Source of the DNA: Bacillota bacterium
Lineage (GTDB): Bacteria > Bacillota > Bacilli > Paenibacillales > NBRC-103111
DNA length: 64,000 bases
Direction of reading: 5' to 3'
Assembly (NCBI GenBank): GCA_023386955.1
Contig: JAEWIS010000060.1
Span: 62,001-126,000, forward strand
The notes under the pieces: generated by a model
What the model saw: the letters and a program-made list of their open reading frames with translations, nothing else
The model's database searches: none
What the model was told of the DNA's origin: nothing
Made by a program: the position numbers and the translations under genes
Part shown: positions 35,120-42,687 of the stretch, one piece after another
How the letters are laid out: each line of letters begins with the position of its first letter
How positions within the stretch are numbered: the stretch's first letter is position 1

Positions 35120-36943
35120 ATGAAAAAGGGAAACCTGGCTATTGCCGCAGCACTGAGCTTATCGCTTGTTGCCAGCGCCTGCACCTTGAGCACCAAAGAC
35201 AAGTCGGCTGAACAGTCCGCAGCTCCTTCCGGAGCACCGGCGGATACCACCCCGGTGGATATTGAATTGCTGGCCCAAAACTCCAACGAAGCGGACGTGA
35301 ACATCATCCGTGACCAGTTGGCCAAAAACGGCTTTAACGTTAAGCTGAACCTTCAGCCCGACTACGGCACCTACAAGGCCCAGCAGGATGCAGGCAATTT
35401 TGACATCGCCGTCTCCAGCTGGACTACCGTAACAGGCAACCCGGATTATGCCGTCCGCTCCCTCTTCAAAACCGGCGGAGACTACAGCATCATGTCTGAC
35501 CCGGAAATCGATACGCTGGTCGAAACGGCCTCAACGCAAACACCGGAGCAATATGCCGAAACCTATAAGCAGCTGGAACAAAAGCTGGTTTTCGATAAAG
35601 CCTACATTGCGCCCTTGTACAATTCCGTGAAGTCCCAAGCCTTCAATCAGGAGGTTCTGAACAAGGACACCGTCCGCCTCTCCAAATCCCGTTCCCTGCC
35701 TTGGGAAGTGCTGGACTTTAAGGATACCTCCAAACGGGCCAAGGATCCGATTATTCTCCAATCCACTATGCCGACCTTGACCTCCCTGGACCCTATCAAG
35801 GGCAATGACGGCTCCATCAACATTATTAATACCAACCAATATGTCCGCTTGTTAAACCTGACCGATGACGACAAGCTGACGGCTGAAGGCTCCCTGTCCT
35901 ACAACTTCGCCATTGCCGAAGGTAACTCCGAATATTACTTCATCCTCCGCGACGATATCAACTTTGCCGCCATCAAGGATAAGCTGGCCGTGGATACCGG
36001 CGAACGTGTAGGCGCAGACGACGTCATCTTCTCCCTGCTGCGGGCCAAGGACAAGAACTCCGTTCCCAACCACCGCACCTACACCCTGCATGAGCATATT
36101 TCCAAGGTGGAGCTGGTAACCGATGCAGCGGCTCTGGATGCCATCAAGATTTCCGGCAGCGGCGACACCGTTAAGTCCGGTCTGGAAAAAGGACTTCCAG
36201 CGAAGATTGCAGCGCTTGTCTCCGACAAGAAGGAATCCAACAGCAAGGAAGGCAAATACCAGGTCGTCAAGCTGACCACCACCAAGGCTTTCCCGCAGGT
36301 GCTGAACTATCTGGCCCACCAATCGGCAGGCATCGTGTCCAAGAAGCAGGTGGAAGCCATCAATACCTATGATGTAGCCAAATTCGATCCCAACAAGGAT
36401 ATTGCCTACGGCGATCAAAATACGGTGACAGAAGGCGCGAAGTACAACAATACCCTGTACACCAGCGGCCCGTACATCCTGTCCTCCAAAACCGACTATG
36501 AAGCCAACTTCTACAAGAACCCGGGCTACATGAAGGGGACTGCCAACGAACCGAAGGTCAATAACATCAAGGTCCGTTTCATCAAGGATATGGACAGCAC
36601 CCTGTCCGCTCTGCGCAGCGGCGAGATTCATCTGTTCTACAGCGTTCCGGAAAACAAGTATGATGTGGTGAAGGGCGATACCAAGCTGGCGCTGCAAACC
36701 GTGCCCAGCAACGCTGTATCCTACCTGCTGTTCAACACCAAAAACCGTGAGGTAGCCAAGAGCGCCGACCTGCGGAAGGCAGTGCTGTATTCCATCAATC
36801 AGGATGAGTTCCTGGCTTACTACAAGAACAACAAGATCAAGGCCGTCTCCACAGTGAGCCCGCTGGTGAAAACCGGTCTTGAAGTGAAGGCCGATTCCGC
36901 CAAGGTGAAGGACTTCCTGGCCAAGTACAAAGCAAGCAAATAA
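35120..36943 (+). CDS. Family-5 solute-binding lipoprotein, apparently circularly permuted
   Basis: The 607-residue lipoprotein has a signal peptide ending LVASAC (Cys21) and a Ser/Ala/Pro linker. Residues ~45-200 look like the C-terminal part of an SBP_bac_5 protein: INDIRDQLAKNGF-type helix, DIAVSSWTTVTGNPDY and DPEIDTLVETA. Residues ~209-607 look like the N-terminal and middle parts: TSLDPIKGNDGS, the YYFILRDDINF strand, ADDVIFSLLRAKD, LSALRSGEIHLF and LRKAVLYSINQDEF, ending ADSAKVKDFLAKYKASK, which normally leads into the segment now found at the N-terminus. The order is therefore rotated. AGGAGG precedes the ATG. It is the binding subunit for the adjacent permeases; the substrate, probably a peptide, is not known. 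Confidence 0.85.
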   Translation: MKKGNLAIAAALSLSLVASACTLSTKDKSAEQSAAPSGAPADTTPVDIELLAQNSNEADVNIIRDQLAKNGFNVKLNLQPDYGTYKAQQDAGNFDIAVSSWTTVTGNPDYAVRSLFKTGGDYSIMSDPEIDTLVETASTQTPEQYAETYKQLEQKLVFDKAYIAPLYNSVKSQAFNQEVLNKDTVRLSKSRSLPWEVLDFKDTSKRAKDPIILQSTMPTLTSLDPIKGNDGSINIINTNQYVRLLNLTDDDKLTAEGSLSYNFAIAEGNSEYYFILRDDINFAAIKDKLAVDTGERVGADDVIFSLLRAKDKNSVPNHRTYTLHEHISKVELVTDAAALDAIKISGSGDTVKSGLEKGLPAKIAALVSDKKESNSKEGKYQVVKLTTTKAFPQVLNYLAHQSAGIVSKKQVEAINTYDVAKFDPNKDIAYGDQNTVTEGAKYNNTLYTSGPYILSSKTDYEANFYKNPGYMKGTANEPKVNNIKVRFIKDMDSTLSALRSGEIHLFYSVPENKYDVVKGDTKLALQTVPSNAVSYLLFNTKNREVAKSADLRKAVLYSINQDEFLAYYKNNKIKAVSTVSPLVKTGLEVKADSAKVKDFLAKYKASK

Positions 36944-37053
36944 GCCAATCCATCTGCACTGGGGCTGCGCGGCCGGTTCTACCGGAACCGGGCAGTCCCG
37001 TTTTCCATGAATAGATCCATCATGTATGTCCGTCAAAAAAGGAGCGATTTTCT

Positions 37054-37512
37054 ATGCCATCATCAAATAACCATACGCAGGACCTGGTTAAGCTGTCCCA
37101 ATGGGATGCGCTGCTGCTGGAATCCCTGAAGGGCCACGGCTGGTCCGACGACGAGCTGCTGCGGCGGGTCCGGGAGGGTGATGTGCCCGAGGATACCAGC
37201 GACTTCAAATTCAACTACCAAAATCTTCTGGACACTGCCGCGGCTGATTTCGCCACTGTGGAGGCTGCGGTCCGCCAGGGCTACCGGATCAAGTTCAACA
37301 CCCTGCGGGGATTGTCCAACTGGATGCGGCTGGCGCTCTCGGCAGAGCCCGAGGTTGTGGCGGAGCCCGGCCAAGAGGCTATCCTGGTAACACTCTCCCC
37401 AGAGCAGCACAGCGGCCTGTTGTCCGCTATCTCCTACGGCTGGACGGTTACGGAGACGGGTACCGCTGCGGGTGGCAGTCACTACCGCATCGAGCCCATG
37501 GCCCGGTTGTAA
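37054..37512 (+). CDS. Hypothetical protein of the importer operon
   Basis: I do not recognise this 152-residue soluble protein. It is acidic and has no signal peptide or membrane segment. The N-terminal half is helical (LVKLSQWDALLLESLKGHGWSDDELLRRVREG), and the C-terminal ~50 residues look like a small alpha/beta unit (ILVTLSPEQHSGLLSAISYGWTV). AAAAAGGAG lies upstream of the ATG. It follows the binding-protein gene by 110 bases, which include a small hairpin, and ends at a strong terminator, so it may be the last gene of the importer operon. A regulatory or accessory role cannot be claimed. Confidence 0.65.
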   Translation: MPSSNNHTQDLVKLSQWDALLLESLKGHGWSDDELLRRVREGDVPEDTSDFKFNYQNLLDTAAADFATVEAAVRQGYRIKFNTLRGLSNWMRLALSAEPEVVAEPGQEAILVTLSPEQHSGLLSAISYGWTVTETGTAAGGSHYRIEPMARL

Positions 37513-37554
37513 ACCGAGCCGCTTGACTAAAAATGTGGGTTACGCGAACACATG

Positions 37555-37593
37555 AAAAGGCTTCTGGAGAACTTCCAGGAGCCTCTTTTTTTG
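37555..37593 (+). terminator. Terminator of the importer operon
   Basis: AGGCTTCTGGA pairs with TCCAGGAGCCT (one mismatch), and a T7 run follows. Confidence 0.9.
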
Positions 37594-37705
37594 TTCAAGA
37601 AAATGATTAAAGATACGCAGAAGTCTGCCGATAATTATTATATTATGAGTCTTGCAATTGTTTTAGCTTGACTATAAATAAACATTCTGACTAGGGGGAG
37701 ATTTC

Positions 37706-38725
37706 ATGGGGGGAAAATGGTTTGTGCTCTTTTTGGCATTCATCTTGTGTATGTCCGCAAGTGCTATGTATGCCAATGCGAAGACTTCGGCAGACTTCAC
37801 TGATCTAAAGGATTTGGATGCGGCGACAAAGGCCAAGTTCGACGCCTTGATCTCTGCTGGGATATACGATGGGGTCAGTGATGGCGAATTTGGTTTGAAC
37901 GAAAAGATGAATCGTGCCCAGTTTGCGAAAGTCGCCGCGCTGATCTTCAGCCTGGATGTGGATGCCTCTCTGAAGACATCCAGCTTCAAGGACGTTTCTC
38001 CCGACGACGCAGCAAACGGCTATGCCTTGCCTTACATTGAAGCGATTAAGGCTGCTGGCATCACCGACGGTTATAGCCCCGGGGAATACAACCCGGCCGG
38101 AGATGTGTCCAAGGAGCAGCTTGCCGCGTTCTTAGTCCGGGGCCTGGGCTGGGAAAAGGATGCACAAGCTTCCCCGGGTGTCAAAGACGACTCAGTATCG
38201 GATTGGGCCAAAAGCTATGTAGCTTTAGCTTTGGAGAAGAAGATCATGTCCAATGGCCCTGAAGGCAGCTTCGGTGGTACAACGAACGCCCTCCGCAGTG
38301 AACTCGTAGCAGTATCTTACAATACCTACGAGGCTCAGAAACTGACTCCTACAGCTACACCGACGTCAACACCGATGCCAACGCCAACACCAACACCAAC
38401 GCCAACGCCAACACCAACGACAACGCCAACTCCGGAAGAGTCCTCGGAGGAAACGCCGGTACCAACACCGGAACCAACGCCGACGCCTATGACTGAACAA
38501 GAAGCGTTGAATATAATTAGGGATTACTTTTATATGCCTTACATAATACCCGATGTAATGACATTCGCCGCTGCAGGAATAGAGGGAGTAACCGCAGATA
38601 ACCTAGAGCGAGTTCTGGATGCTATTAGGGTGGCTGTTTATGAATATCAGCCCCTTCCAGGGACAACACCCTTTAATTTTTCCAAAGAAGAAATCCAAGG
38701 AATTGTTGACTCTATTACGGAATGA
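37706..38725 (+). CDS. Secreted SLH-domain surface protein with Thr-Pro linker
   Basis: The 339-residue exported protein has a signal peptide (residues 1-~25, ending SASAMYANA). Three S-layer-homology modules fill ~30-215, including FDALISAGIYDGVSDGEFG, IEAIKAAGITDGYSPGEYN and ALEKKIMSNGPEGSFGG. They anchor proteins to pyruvylated wall polymers. A Thr-Pro repeat linker (~220-270, with Glu-rich insert) leads to an ~65-residue C-terminal domain I do not recognise. The gene is lower in GC than its neighbours. AGGGGGAG precedes the ATG. It is a single gene closed by a terminator. A wall-anchored role is well supported; what the tail does is unknown. Confidence 0.88.
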   Translation: MGGKWFVLFLAFILCMSASAMYANAKTSADFTDLKDLDAATKAKFDALISAGIYDGVSDGEFGLNEKMNRAQFAKVAALIFSLDVDASLKTSSFKDVSPDDAANGYALPYIEAIKAAGITDGYSPGEYNPAGDVSKEQLAAFLVRGLGWEKDAQASPGVKDDSVSDWAKSYVALALEKKIMSNGPEGSFGGTTNALRSELVAVSYNTYEAQKLTPTATPTSTPMPTPTPTPTPTPTPTTTPTPEESSEETPVPTPEPTPTPMTEQEALNIIRDYFYMPYIIPDVMTFAAAGIEGVTADNLERVLDAIRVAVYEYQPLPGTTPFNFSKEEIQGIVDSITE

Positions 38726-38739
38726 ATAACCCGGAAATC

Positions 38740-38768
38740 AAAACCACCCGTCCAGCGGGTGGTTTTTG
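38740..38768. terminator. Bidirectional terminator
   Basis: AAAACCACCCG and CGGGTGGTTTTT form a strong stem between the convergent SLH gene and the ABC permease gene. Confidence 0.9.
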
Positions 38769-38809
38769 CTCTATGGCTCAGTTGCCGTCCGGGGGCGCTT
38801 CACCCGGCT

Positions 38810-39577
38810 TTACCTGTGGCTGGACTGGGATTTGTAGGTGCGCACGGCAAATACATAAGCGACGATCAGGATCCCCAAGCACCACGCCAGGGCCGTCCAG
38901 ATATCATGGCCAACGGGTTGGTCCGCTAATAAGGCGCGGATGGTTTCGACAATGGAGGTAACCGGCTGGTTTTCGGCGAAGGCGCGAACGGCTGACGGCA
39001 TTGTATCCGTCGGCACAAAGGCCGAGCTGATAAACGGAAGGAAGATTAACGGGTAGGAAAATGCGGTGGCGCCCTCCATGGAGTTGGCGGATAATCCGGC
39101 GATGGCAGCGACCCAAGTCAATGCCAGTGTGAATAACACCAGGATGCCGGCGACAGCAAGCCAGGACAATACCCCTGCCGATGAACGGAAGCCCATAATC
39201 AGCGCTACAAGAATGATGACGGTAACCGAGATGACGTTGGATACCACTGAGGTCAGCACATGCCCCCACAGTACGGAGGAGCGGGCAACCGGCATGGAGT
39301 GGAAGCGTTCAATGATGCCCCGCTGCTTATCCTGAAACAGGCGGTACGCCGTATAGGAGATGCTGCTTGCTACGGCAATCAGGAGAATTCCCGGCAGCAG
39401 GTAATTTACGTAGTTGTCCGCCCCGCTTTGGATGGCGCCGCCCAGAACATATACAAACAGCAGCATCATGGCAATGGGAGTAATACAAACCGTGAAGATG
39501 GTGTCCACACTCCGCATAATATGGCGCATGGAGCGCCCGAGCATAACACCCATATCGCTTAGAAAATGCTCATTCAT
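38810..39577 (-). CDS. ABC-2 type permease (drug/daunorubicin-resistance type)
   Basis: The 255-residue protein has six membrane helices and the ABC-2 permease signature near the end (TAFSYPLIFLPFISSAFVPTDTMP, followed by FAENQPVTSIVETIRALL). It is of the DrrB type. The start overlaps its ATPase gene by four bases. Fifth and last gene of a PadR-headed operon, so it is probably induced by a compound it exports. Confidence 0.88.
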   Translation of the reverse strand: MNEHFLSDMGVMLGRSMRHIMRSVDTIFTVCITPIAMMLLFVYVLGGAIQSGADNYVNYLLPGILLIAVASSISYTAYRLFQDKQRGIIERFHSMPVARSSVLWGHVLTSVVSNVISVTVIILVALIMGFRSSAGVLSWLAVAGILVLFTLALTWVAAIAGLSANSMEGATAFSYPLIFLPFISSAFVPTDTMPSAVRAFAENQPVTSIVETIRALLADQPVGHDIWTALAWCLGILIVAYVFAVRTYKSQSSHR

Positions 39578-40341
39578 CGTGCCAAAACCTCCTTTTTACC
39601 GGTGATCGCCAGGAAAATTTCCTCAAGTGTCGGCTGCTTCTCCACATATTCCGTCTTGGCCGGGGGGAACAGCTTCTTCAGGTCCTCCAGCGTACCGTTG
39701 GCAATAATCCTGCCCTCATGCAGAATGGCGATCCGGTCGGCCAGCTGCTCCGCTTCCTCCAAATACTGCGTGGTCAGGAATACCGTCGTGCCCCCGTCGG
39801 CCAGCTCCTTCACCAGCCTCCAGGTCTCTAAACGCGCCTCGGGATCCAGCCCTGTAGTCGGTTCATCCAGGAAAATAAGCTGTGGTTTTCCGATCAGGCT
39901 CATGGCGATATCCAGCCTGCGGCGCATGCCGCCGGAATAGGTGGAGGCCCTGCGGTCGGCGGCAGCCGTCAAGCCGAAGCGGACCAGCAGTTCCTCCGCA
40001 ACCTTCCGTGGGTTCTCCACATGCCGCAGCTTGGCGATCATGACCAGGTTCTCCCGGCCGGTCAATATTTCGTCCACGGCGGCAAACTGTCCCGTCAGGC
40101 TGATGGACTGCCGGACAAGGCTCGGCTTTGACGTCACGTCAAAGCCGTTGACAACTGCGGTGCCGCCGTCCTGCTTCAACAGCGTGCTCAAGATTTTGAT
40201 CACCGTCGTTTTGCCTGCGCCGTTGGAGCCGAGCAGGGCGAAAATTTCGCCCCGCCGCACCTGGAGGTTCACACCCTTCAGAACCTCCGTGGTTTTGTAG
40301 GATTTTTTCAATCCCTTTACCTGAATGGCGATATCGGTCAT
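39574..40341 (-). CDS. ABC-2 transporter ATPase (DrrA type)
   Basis: The 255-residue ATPase has Walker A LLGSNGAGKTTVIK, signature YSGGMRRRLD, Walker B LIFLDEPTTGLDP and the H-loop-like VFLTTQYLEEAEQLADRIAIL (Gln in place of the usual His, as in DrrA relatives). The C-terminal extension with PTLEEIFLAITGK is typical of drug-resistance ATPases. ATG 40341 overlaps the upstream DUF1048 gene by four bases. Works with the permease encoded downstream. Confidence 0.9.
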   Translation of the reverse strand: MTDIAIQVKGLKKSYKTTEVLKGVNLQVRRGEIFALLGSNGAGKTTVIKILSTLLKQDGGTAVVNGFDVTSKPSLVRQSISLTGQFAAVDEILTGRENLVMIAKLRHVENPRKVAEELLVRFGLTAAADRRASTYSGGMRRRLDIAMSLIGKPQLIFLDEPTTGLDPEARLETWRLVKELADGGTTVFLTTQYLEEAEQLADRIAILHEGRIIANGTLEDLKKLFPPAKTEYVEKQPTLEEIFLAITGKKEVLAR

Positions 40342-40691
40342 TTGGCGCCATCCTCCTTTCCGAATTTGGTCATCATGTCCTGGTTCAGCTTGTGGCGGAG
40401 GCTGTCGGTCCATTTGGTGGTGTCGCGCAGAAACTCATCGCAGAACCCGACCACATCCTCGCCCGTCAGTTCGAGTACATGTCTGCCCTCCGCCGCGCCG
40501 GCTTCAAACAGCTCGATCAATTCAAGCTGAGCCTTCAGCATGTGGGAGCCGTCCCCTCCGGCGAGATTCCACATGTAATCATGAATTTTTTTGAACACGA
40601 ACCGGTACTCCTCCGGCAGTGCTTCCGCTCTGGCCATCTGCTCCTTATATTCTCTTTTTTCTCCCATTAGCTTTTTGATAAGCTCCAGCAT
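40338..40691 (-). CDS. DUF1048 family protein, copy 2
   Basis: This 117-residue helical protein is a paralogue of the gene just upstream. Shared features are the start MLELIKKLMGEKREYKEQMAR, PEEYRFVFKKIHDYMW, LIELFEAGAAEGRHVLELTGEDV and the ending LNQDMMTKF. ATG 40691 overlaps the preceding TGA stop; a longer frame from GTG 40700 lies inside the ribosome binding site. DUF1048 proteins are commonly found next to PadR regulators and ABC-2 transporters, but their biochemical role is unknown. Confidence 0.85.
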   Translation of the reverse strand: MLELIKKLMGEKREYKEQMARAEALPEEYRFVFKKIHDYMWNLAGGDGSHMLKAQLELIELFEAGAAEGRHVLELTGEDVVGFCDEFLRDTTKWTDSLRHKLNQDMMTKFGKEDGAK

Positions 40692-41068
40692 CAGCGCCAC
40701 TCCCCGTTTTTATTAAATTTGTCCATAATCTCTTGATTCAGCTTCTCCCGCGGCGCTGTCTTATGGGAACTGGCCGCACGCATAAACTCATCGCTGAAGC
40801 GGCCCACATCGCTGCCTGTAACCTCAAGCACCGGTTTGCCCTCGGCTGCGCTTGCTTCCAATAACTCTACTAAGTCAGTAAACATCGTCAAGTCAGTGAA
40901 TACCGTCATATCTCCGCTGGGAGAACCAACGGAAAACATATAATGCCGGATCTTGCGGAACGCATACCGGTAATCCTCGGGCAGGGCATTCACCCGTTTC
41001 ATGAGCTGCTTATAGGCCCGTTTTTCCTCCAAATCGCCAATGATCAATTTAATAATGGAATCCAGCAT
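40691..41068 (-). CDS. DUF1048 family protein, copy 1
   Basis: The 125-residue paralogue starts MLDSIIKLIIGDLEEKRAYKQ and carries PEDYRYAFRKIRHYMF, LVELLEASAAEGKPVLEVTGSDVG and LNQEIMDKF. It differs from copy 2 by a short insertion around residues 55-62 (a repeated FTDLTMFTDL). ATG 41068 follows AAAGGAGGGG and lies immediately after the padR stop. Two different copies in one operon suggest a heteromer or divided tasks, which is inference. Confidence 0.85.
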   Translation of the reverse strand: MLDSIIKLIIGDLEEKRAYKQLMKRVNALPEDYRYAFRKIRHYMFSVGSPSGDMTVFTDLTMFTDLVELLEASAAEGKPVLEVTGSDVGRFSDEFMRAASSHKTAPREKLNQEIMDKFNKNGEWR

Positions 41069-41070
41069 GG

Positions 41071-41400
41071 TCACGGCCCCTCCTTTAACTGCTTGATTTT
41101 CGATGCGACGAACTCCCACTTTTCCCAGAACTTCTGAAGCTCTTCACGCCCCGCTTCATTAAGCGAGAAAAACTTCCGCGGCGGCCCCATGTCCGAGGGT
41201 TTTTTGGCGACCTCCACCAGCTTGCTTTTTTCCAGCCGGATCAAAATGGTGTAAACCGTGCCCTCCACCACATCGGTAAAACCGAGGGCGTTCAGCTGCC
41301 GGGTGATTTCGTACCCGTAGGTTTCTTGGCGGCTTATAATTTCAAGGATACAGCCCTCCAGCACACCCTTGAGCATTTCAGTCAGGTTCTCCAGCGTCAT
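41071..41400 (-). CDS. PadR family transcriptional repressor
   Basis: The 109-residue winged-helix protein shows the PadR pattern: LKGVLEGCILEIISRQETYGYEITRQL, then GTVYTILIRLEKSKLVEVAKK and the wing PPRKFFSLNEAG. The C-terminal dimerisation helix is short, as in PadR subfamily 2. ATG 41400 has AAGGAG five bases upstream. First gene of an operon with two DUF1048 genes and an ABC-2 exporter, so it is probably the drug-responsive repressor of its own operon. Confidence 0.9.
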   Translation of the reverse strand: MTLENLTEMLKGVLEGCILEIISRQETYGYEITRQLNALGFTDVVEGTVYTILIRLEKSKLVEVAKKPSDMGPPRKFFSLNEAGREELQKFWEKWEFVASKIKQLKEGP

Positions 41401-41441
41401 CCACTCCTTGCTATTCTGTATCACTGGTATCAAGTATTACT

Positions 41442-41482
41442 TACTACCACTATAAAGTAACACGTAGTACCGGCGTTGTCAA
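41442..41482 (-). promoter_or_regulatory. PadR operon promoter with overlapping inverted repeat
   Basis: On the minus strand, TTGACA (41477-41482) and TACTTT (41454-41459) are 17 bases apart. TACTAC at 41442-41447 and GTAGTA at 41464-41469 form an inverted repeat spanning the -10 region, a plausible PadR operator. Confidence 0.65.
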
Positions 41483-41512
41483 CGGTGAACTTGCGAAGGC
41501 TTGCCAACCGGA

Positions 41513-41540
41513 ACATCCGCCCAGACGGCCGCATACACTA
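41513..41540 (+). promoter_or_regulatory. Sigma-K-type promoter of the gerP genes
   Basis: AC at 41513-41514 and CATACACTA at 41532-41540 are 17 bases apart, fitting the mother-cell sigma-K pattern AC-N16/17-CATANNNTA. B. subtilis gerP is transcribed in the mother cell by sigma-K. The predicted start near 41546 supports the downstream TTG as the translation start. Confidence 0.55.
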
Positions 41541-41599
41541 CGATTGAATACTCCGGCAGGCAGCTCCGGGCTGCTGTCCGAAAGACAGAAGGTGGAACC

Positions 41600-41836
41600 T
41601 TGTGCCCGAATGTGTACAACATTTTTAATATCCGCATCAATAATGTGTCCAACGGCGGGGCTGTCAATTTTGGCGACAATCTGTTCAGCAACAACGCCGC
41701 CAACCAGAAGGCGGTAGGGGGCAACACCATCATGGGCGATGCCAGCCCGTCTCTCAATGTGGACAATAACCTGGTGAACGATCCGGACGGCGAGGATCAG
41801 CCCACCAATGCCATGAACAATGGCGTGATCGGATAA
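41600..41836 (+). CDS. GerPA/GerPF family spore germination protein
   Basis: The 78-residue protein matches the small GerPA/GerPF family: YNIFNIRINNVSNGGAVNFGDNLF at the start, then an Asn-rich region ending DPDGEDQPTNAM. These proteins are coat components needed for germinants to pass the outer spore layers. The start is TTG 41600, a few bases after AAGGTGG. The upstream in-frame sequence contains the predicted promoter, so the longer reading is unlikely. First of three gerP-like genes. Confidence 0.8.
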   Translation: MCPNVYNIFNIRINNVSNGGAVNFGDNLFSNNAANQKAVGGNTIMGDASPSLNVDNNLVNDPDGEDQPTNAMNNGVIG

Positions 41837-41884
41837 TCCCAAGCCTGGAGCCAATCGGCAATTGCCTTTAGGAGGCACCCTCCC

Positions 41885-42217
41885 ATGAACTTCTATATCC
41901 ATAACATTAAAGTGAATTCCATCGCCAGCATCGGATCGCTGAATATCGGCAACACCATTCTCACCCGGAACCAATCCACGGTCATCACCCAGACCAGCGG
42001 GGATGATCAGTCGTCGGGGACCGCGCAGTCAGCAGGTGCCTTGGAGCCGATTGCAGCCGGAGGCGCCATAGGAGCGGCGGAAGATGATAGCCATGGCGGA
42101 GAAGTGGATGAAGAGCTCCCGGGCGGCTTCATCCAGACACAGGGCTCCTCCTATACGCCGGATGGCGGGCAGCAGAATTATGGGGTATCCGCCGGTGAAC
42201 CCCCGGCTTGGAGGTGA
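41885..42217 (+). CDS. GerPB-like spore germination protein
   Basis: The 110-residue protein begins MNFYIHNIKVNSIASIGSLNIGNTI, the GerPB-type opening with the same beta strand pattern as GerPA/F. Residues ~40-110 are a low-complexity Ala/Gly/Asp/Ser tail with no recognisable domain. AGGAGG lies upstream of the ATG. It sits between GerPA/F-like and GerPC genes and ends four bases before the next start. Confidence 0.75.
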   Translation: MNFYIHNIKVNSIASIGSLNIGNTILTRNQSTVITQTSGDDQSSGTAQSAGALEPIAAGGAIGAAEDDSHGGEVDEELPGGFIQTQGSSYTPDGGQQNYGVSAGEPPAWR

Positions 42218-42221
42218 GTGT

Positions 42222-42608
42222 ATGTATGCAGCATATTATGCTCCGCAAGGAGAGCAGCCGGGCTGGCAGCAATATCTCCATGGCCTGATGCAGCGCAACG
42301 AATGGCTGGAGAAGCGTCAGGCAGAGCTGGAAGGCCGTTTTCTGCGGTTGGAGGAGCAGCTGCGCCAGATGGAGGAGGCCAACCGGCTACTGAAGGAGCA
42401 GATGGAGGCCGTGAAGCCTGTCCAATACGGCAACATTACGTATAAGGTGCAGGAGCTGCATGTGAATGAGCTGACCGGCACGTTGAATATTGGGCTGACC
42501 TCCTTGGCCGATGAAGGGCAATTAAAGACCATGATGGAGCAGATGAAGCTGGACGGGCAGGAGATGCAGATTCCCGGCAGCCAACCAGTGGCAGATTCTT
42601 CGGGATAG
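42222..42608 (+). CDS. gerPC: GerPC-like spore germination protein
   Basis: The 128-residue protein has an N-terminal Tyr/Gln-rich segment, a long coiled coil (~20-65: LMQRNEWLEKRQAELEGR, then LRLEEQLRQMEEANRLLKEQM) and a C-terminal segment VQYGNITYKVQELHVNELTGTLNIGLTS. That last segment is characteristic of GerPC. It is shorter than the ~200-residue B. subtilis protein. ATG 42222 follows GGAGGTGA. Third gene of the gerP cluster. Genes D and E are not seen here. Confidence 0.8.
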   Translation: MYAAYYAPQGEQPGWQQYLHGLMQRNEWLEKRQAELEGRFLRLEEQLRQMEEANRLLKEQMEAVKPVQYGNITYKVQELHVNELTGTLNIGLTSLADEGQLKTMMEQMKLDGQEMQIPGSQPVADSSG

Positions 42609-42687
42609 CCACGTTCTCGCCTTCTCCTTTATAATAGATACAGATTAAGAGAGAAGATTGCCTTCCCCCAAAAAAGGAGAGAGAACC

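Noticed and set aside
35120..36943. Frameshift or gene fusion as the explanation for the odd binding protein
   Set aside because: The frame is continuous with even codon use, a single signal peptide is present, and the two parts together make one fold without duplication, which favours rotation over fusion of two copies.
36970..36995. Hairpin CCGGTTC/GAACCGG after the binding-protein gene as a terminator
   Set aside because: The stem is only seven bases and no T run follows directly, so it may at most stabilise the upstream transcript.
38358..38490. Microsatellite-like ACACCAACGCC repeats
   Set aside because: They are in frame and encode the Thr-Pro linker of the SLH protein. The CTG/TTG run at 48448-48490 (poly-Gln) and the GGAGGC run at 3531-3566 (poly-Gly) are likewise coding low complexity.
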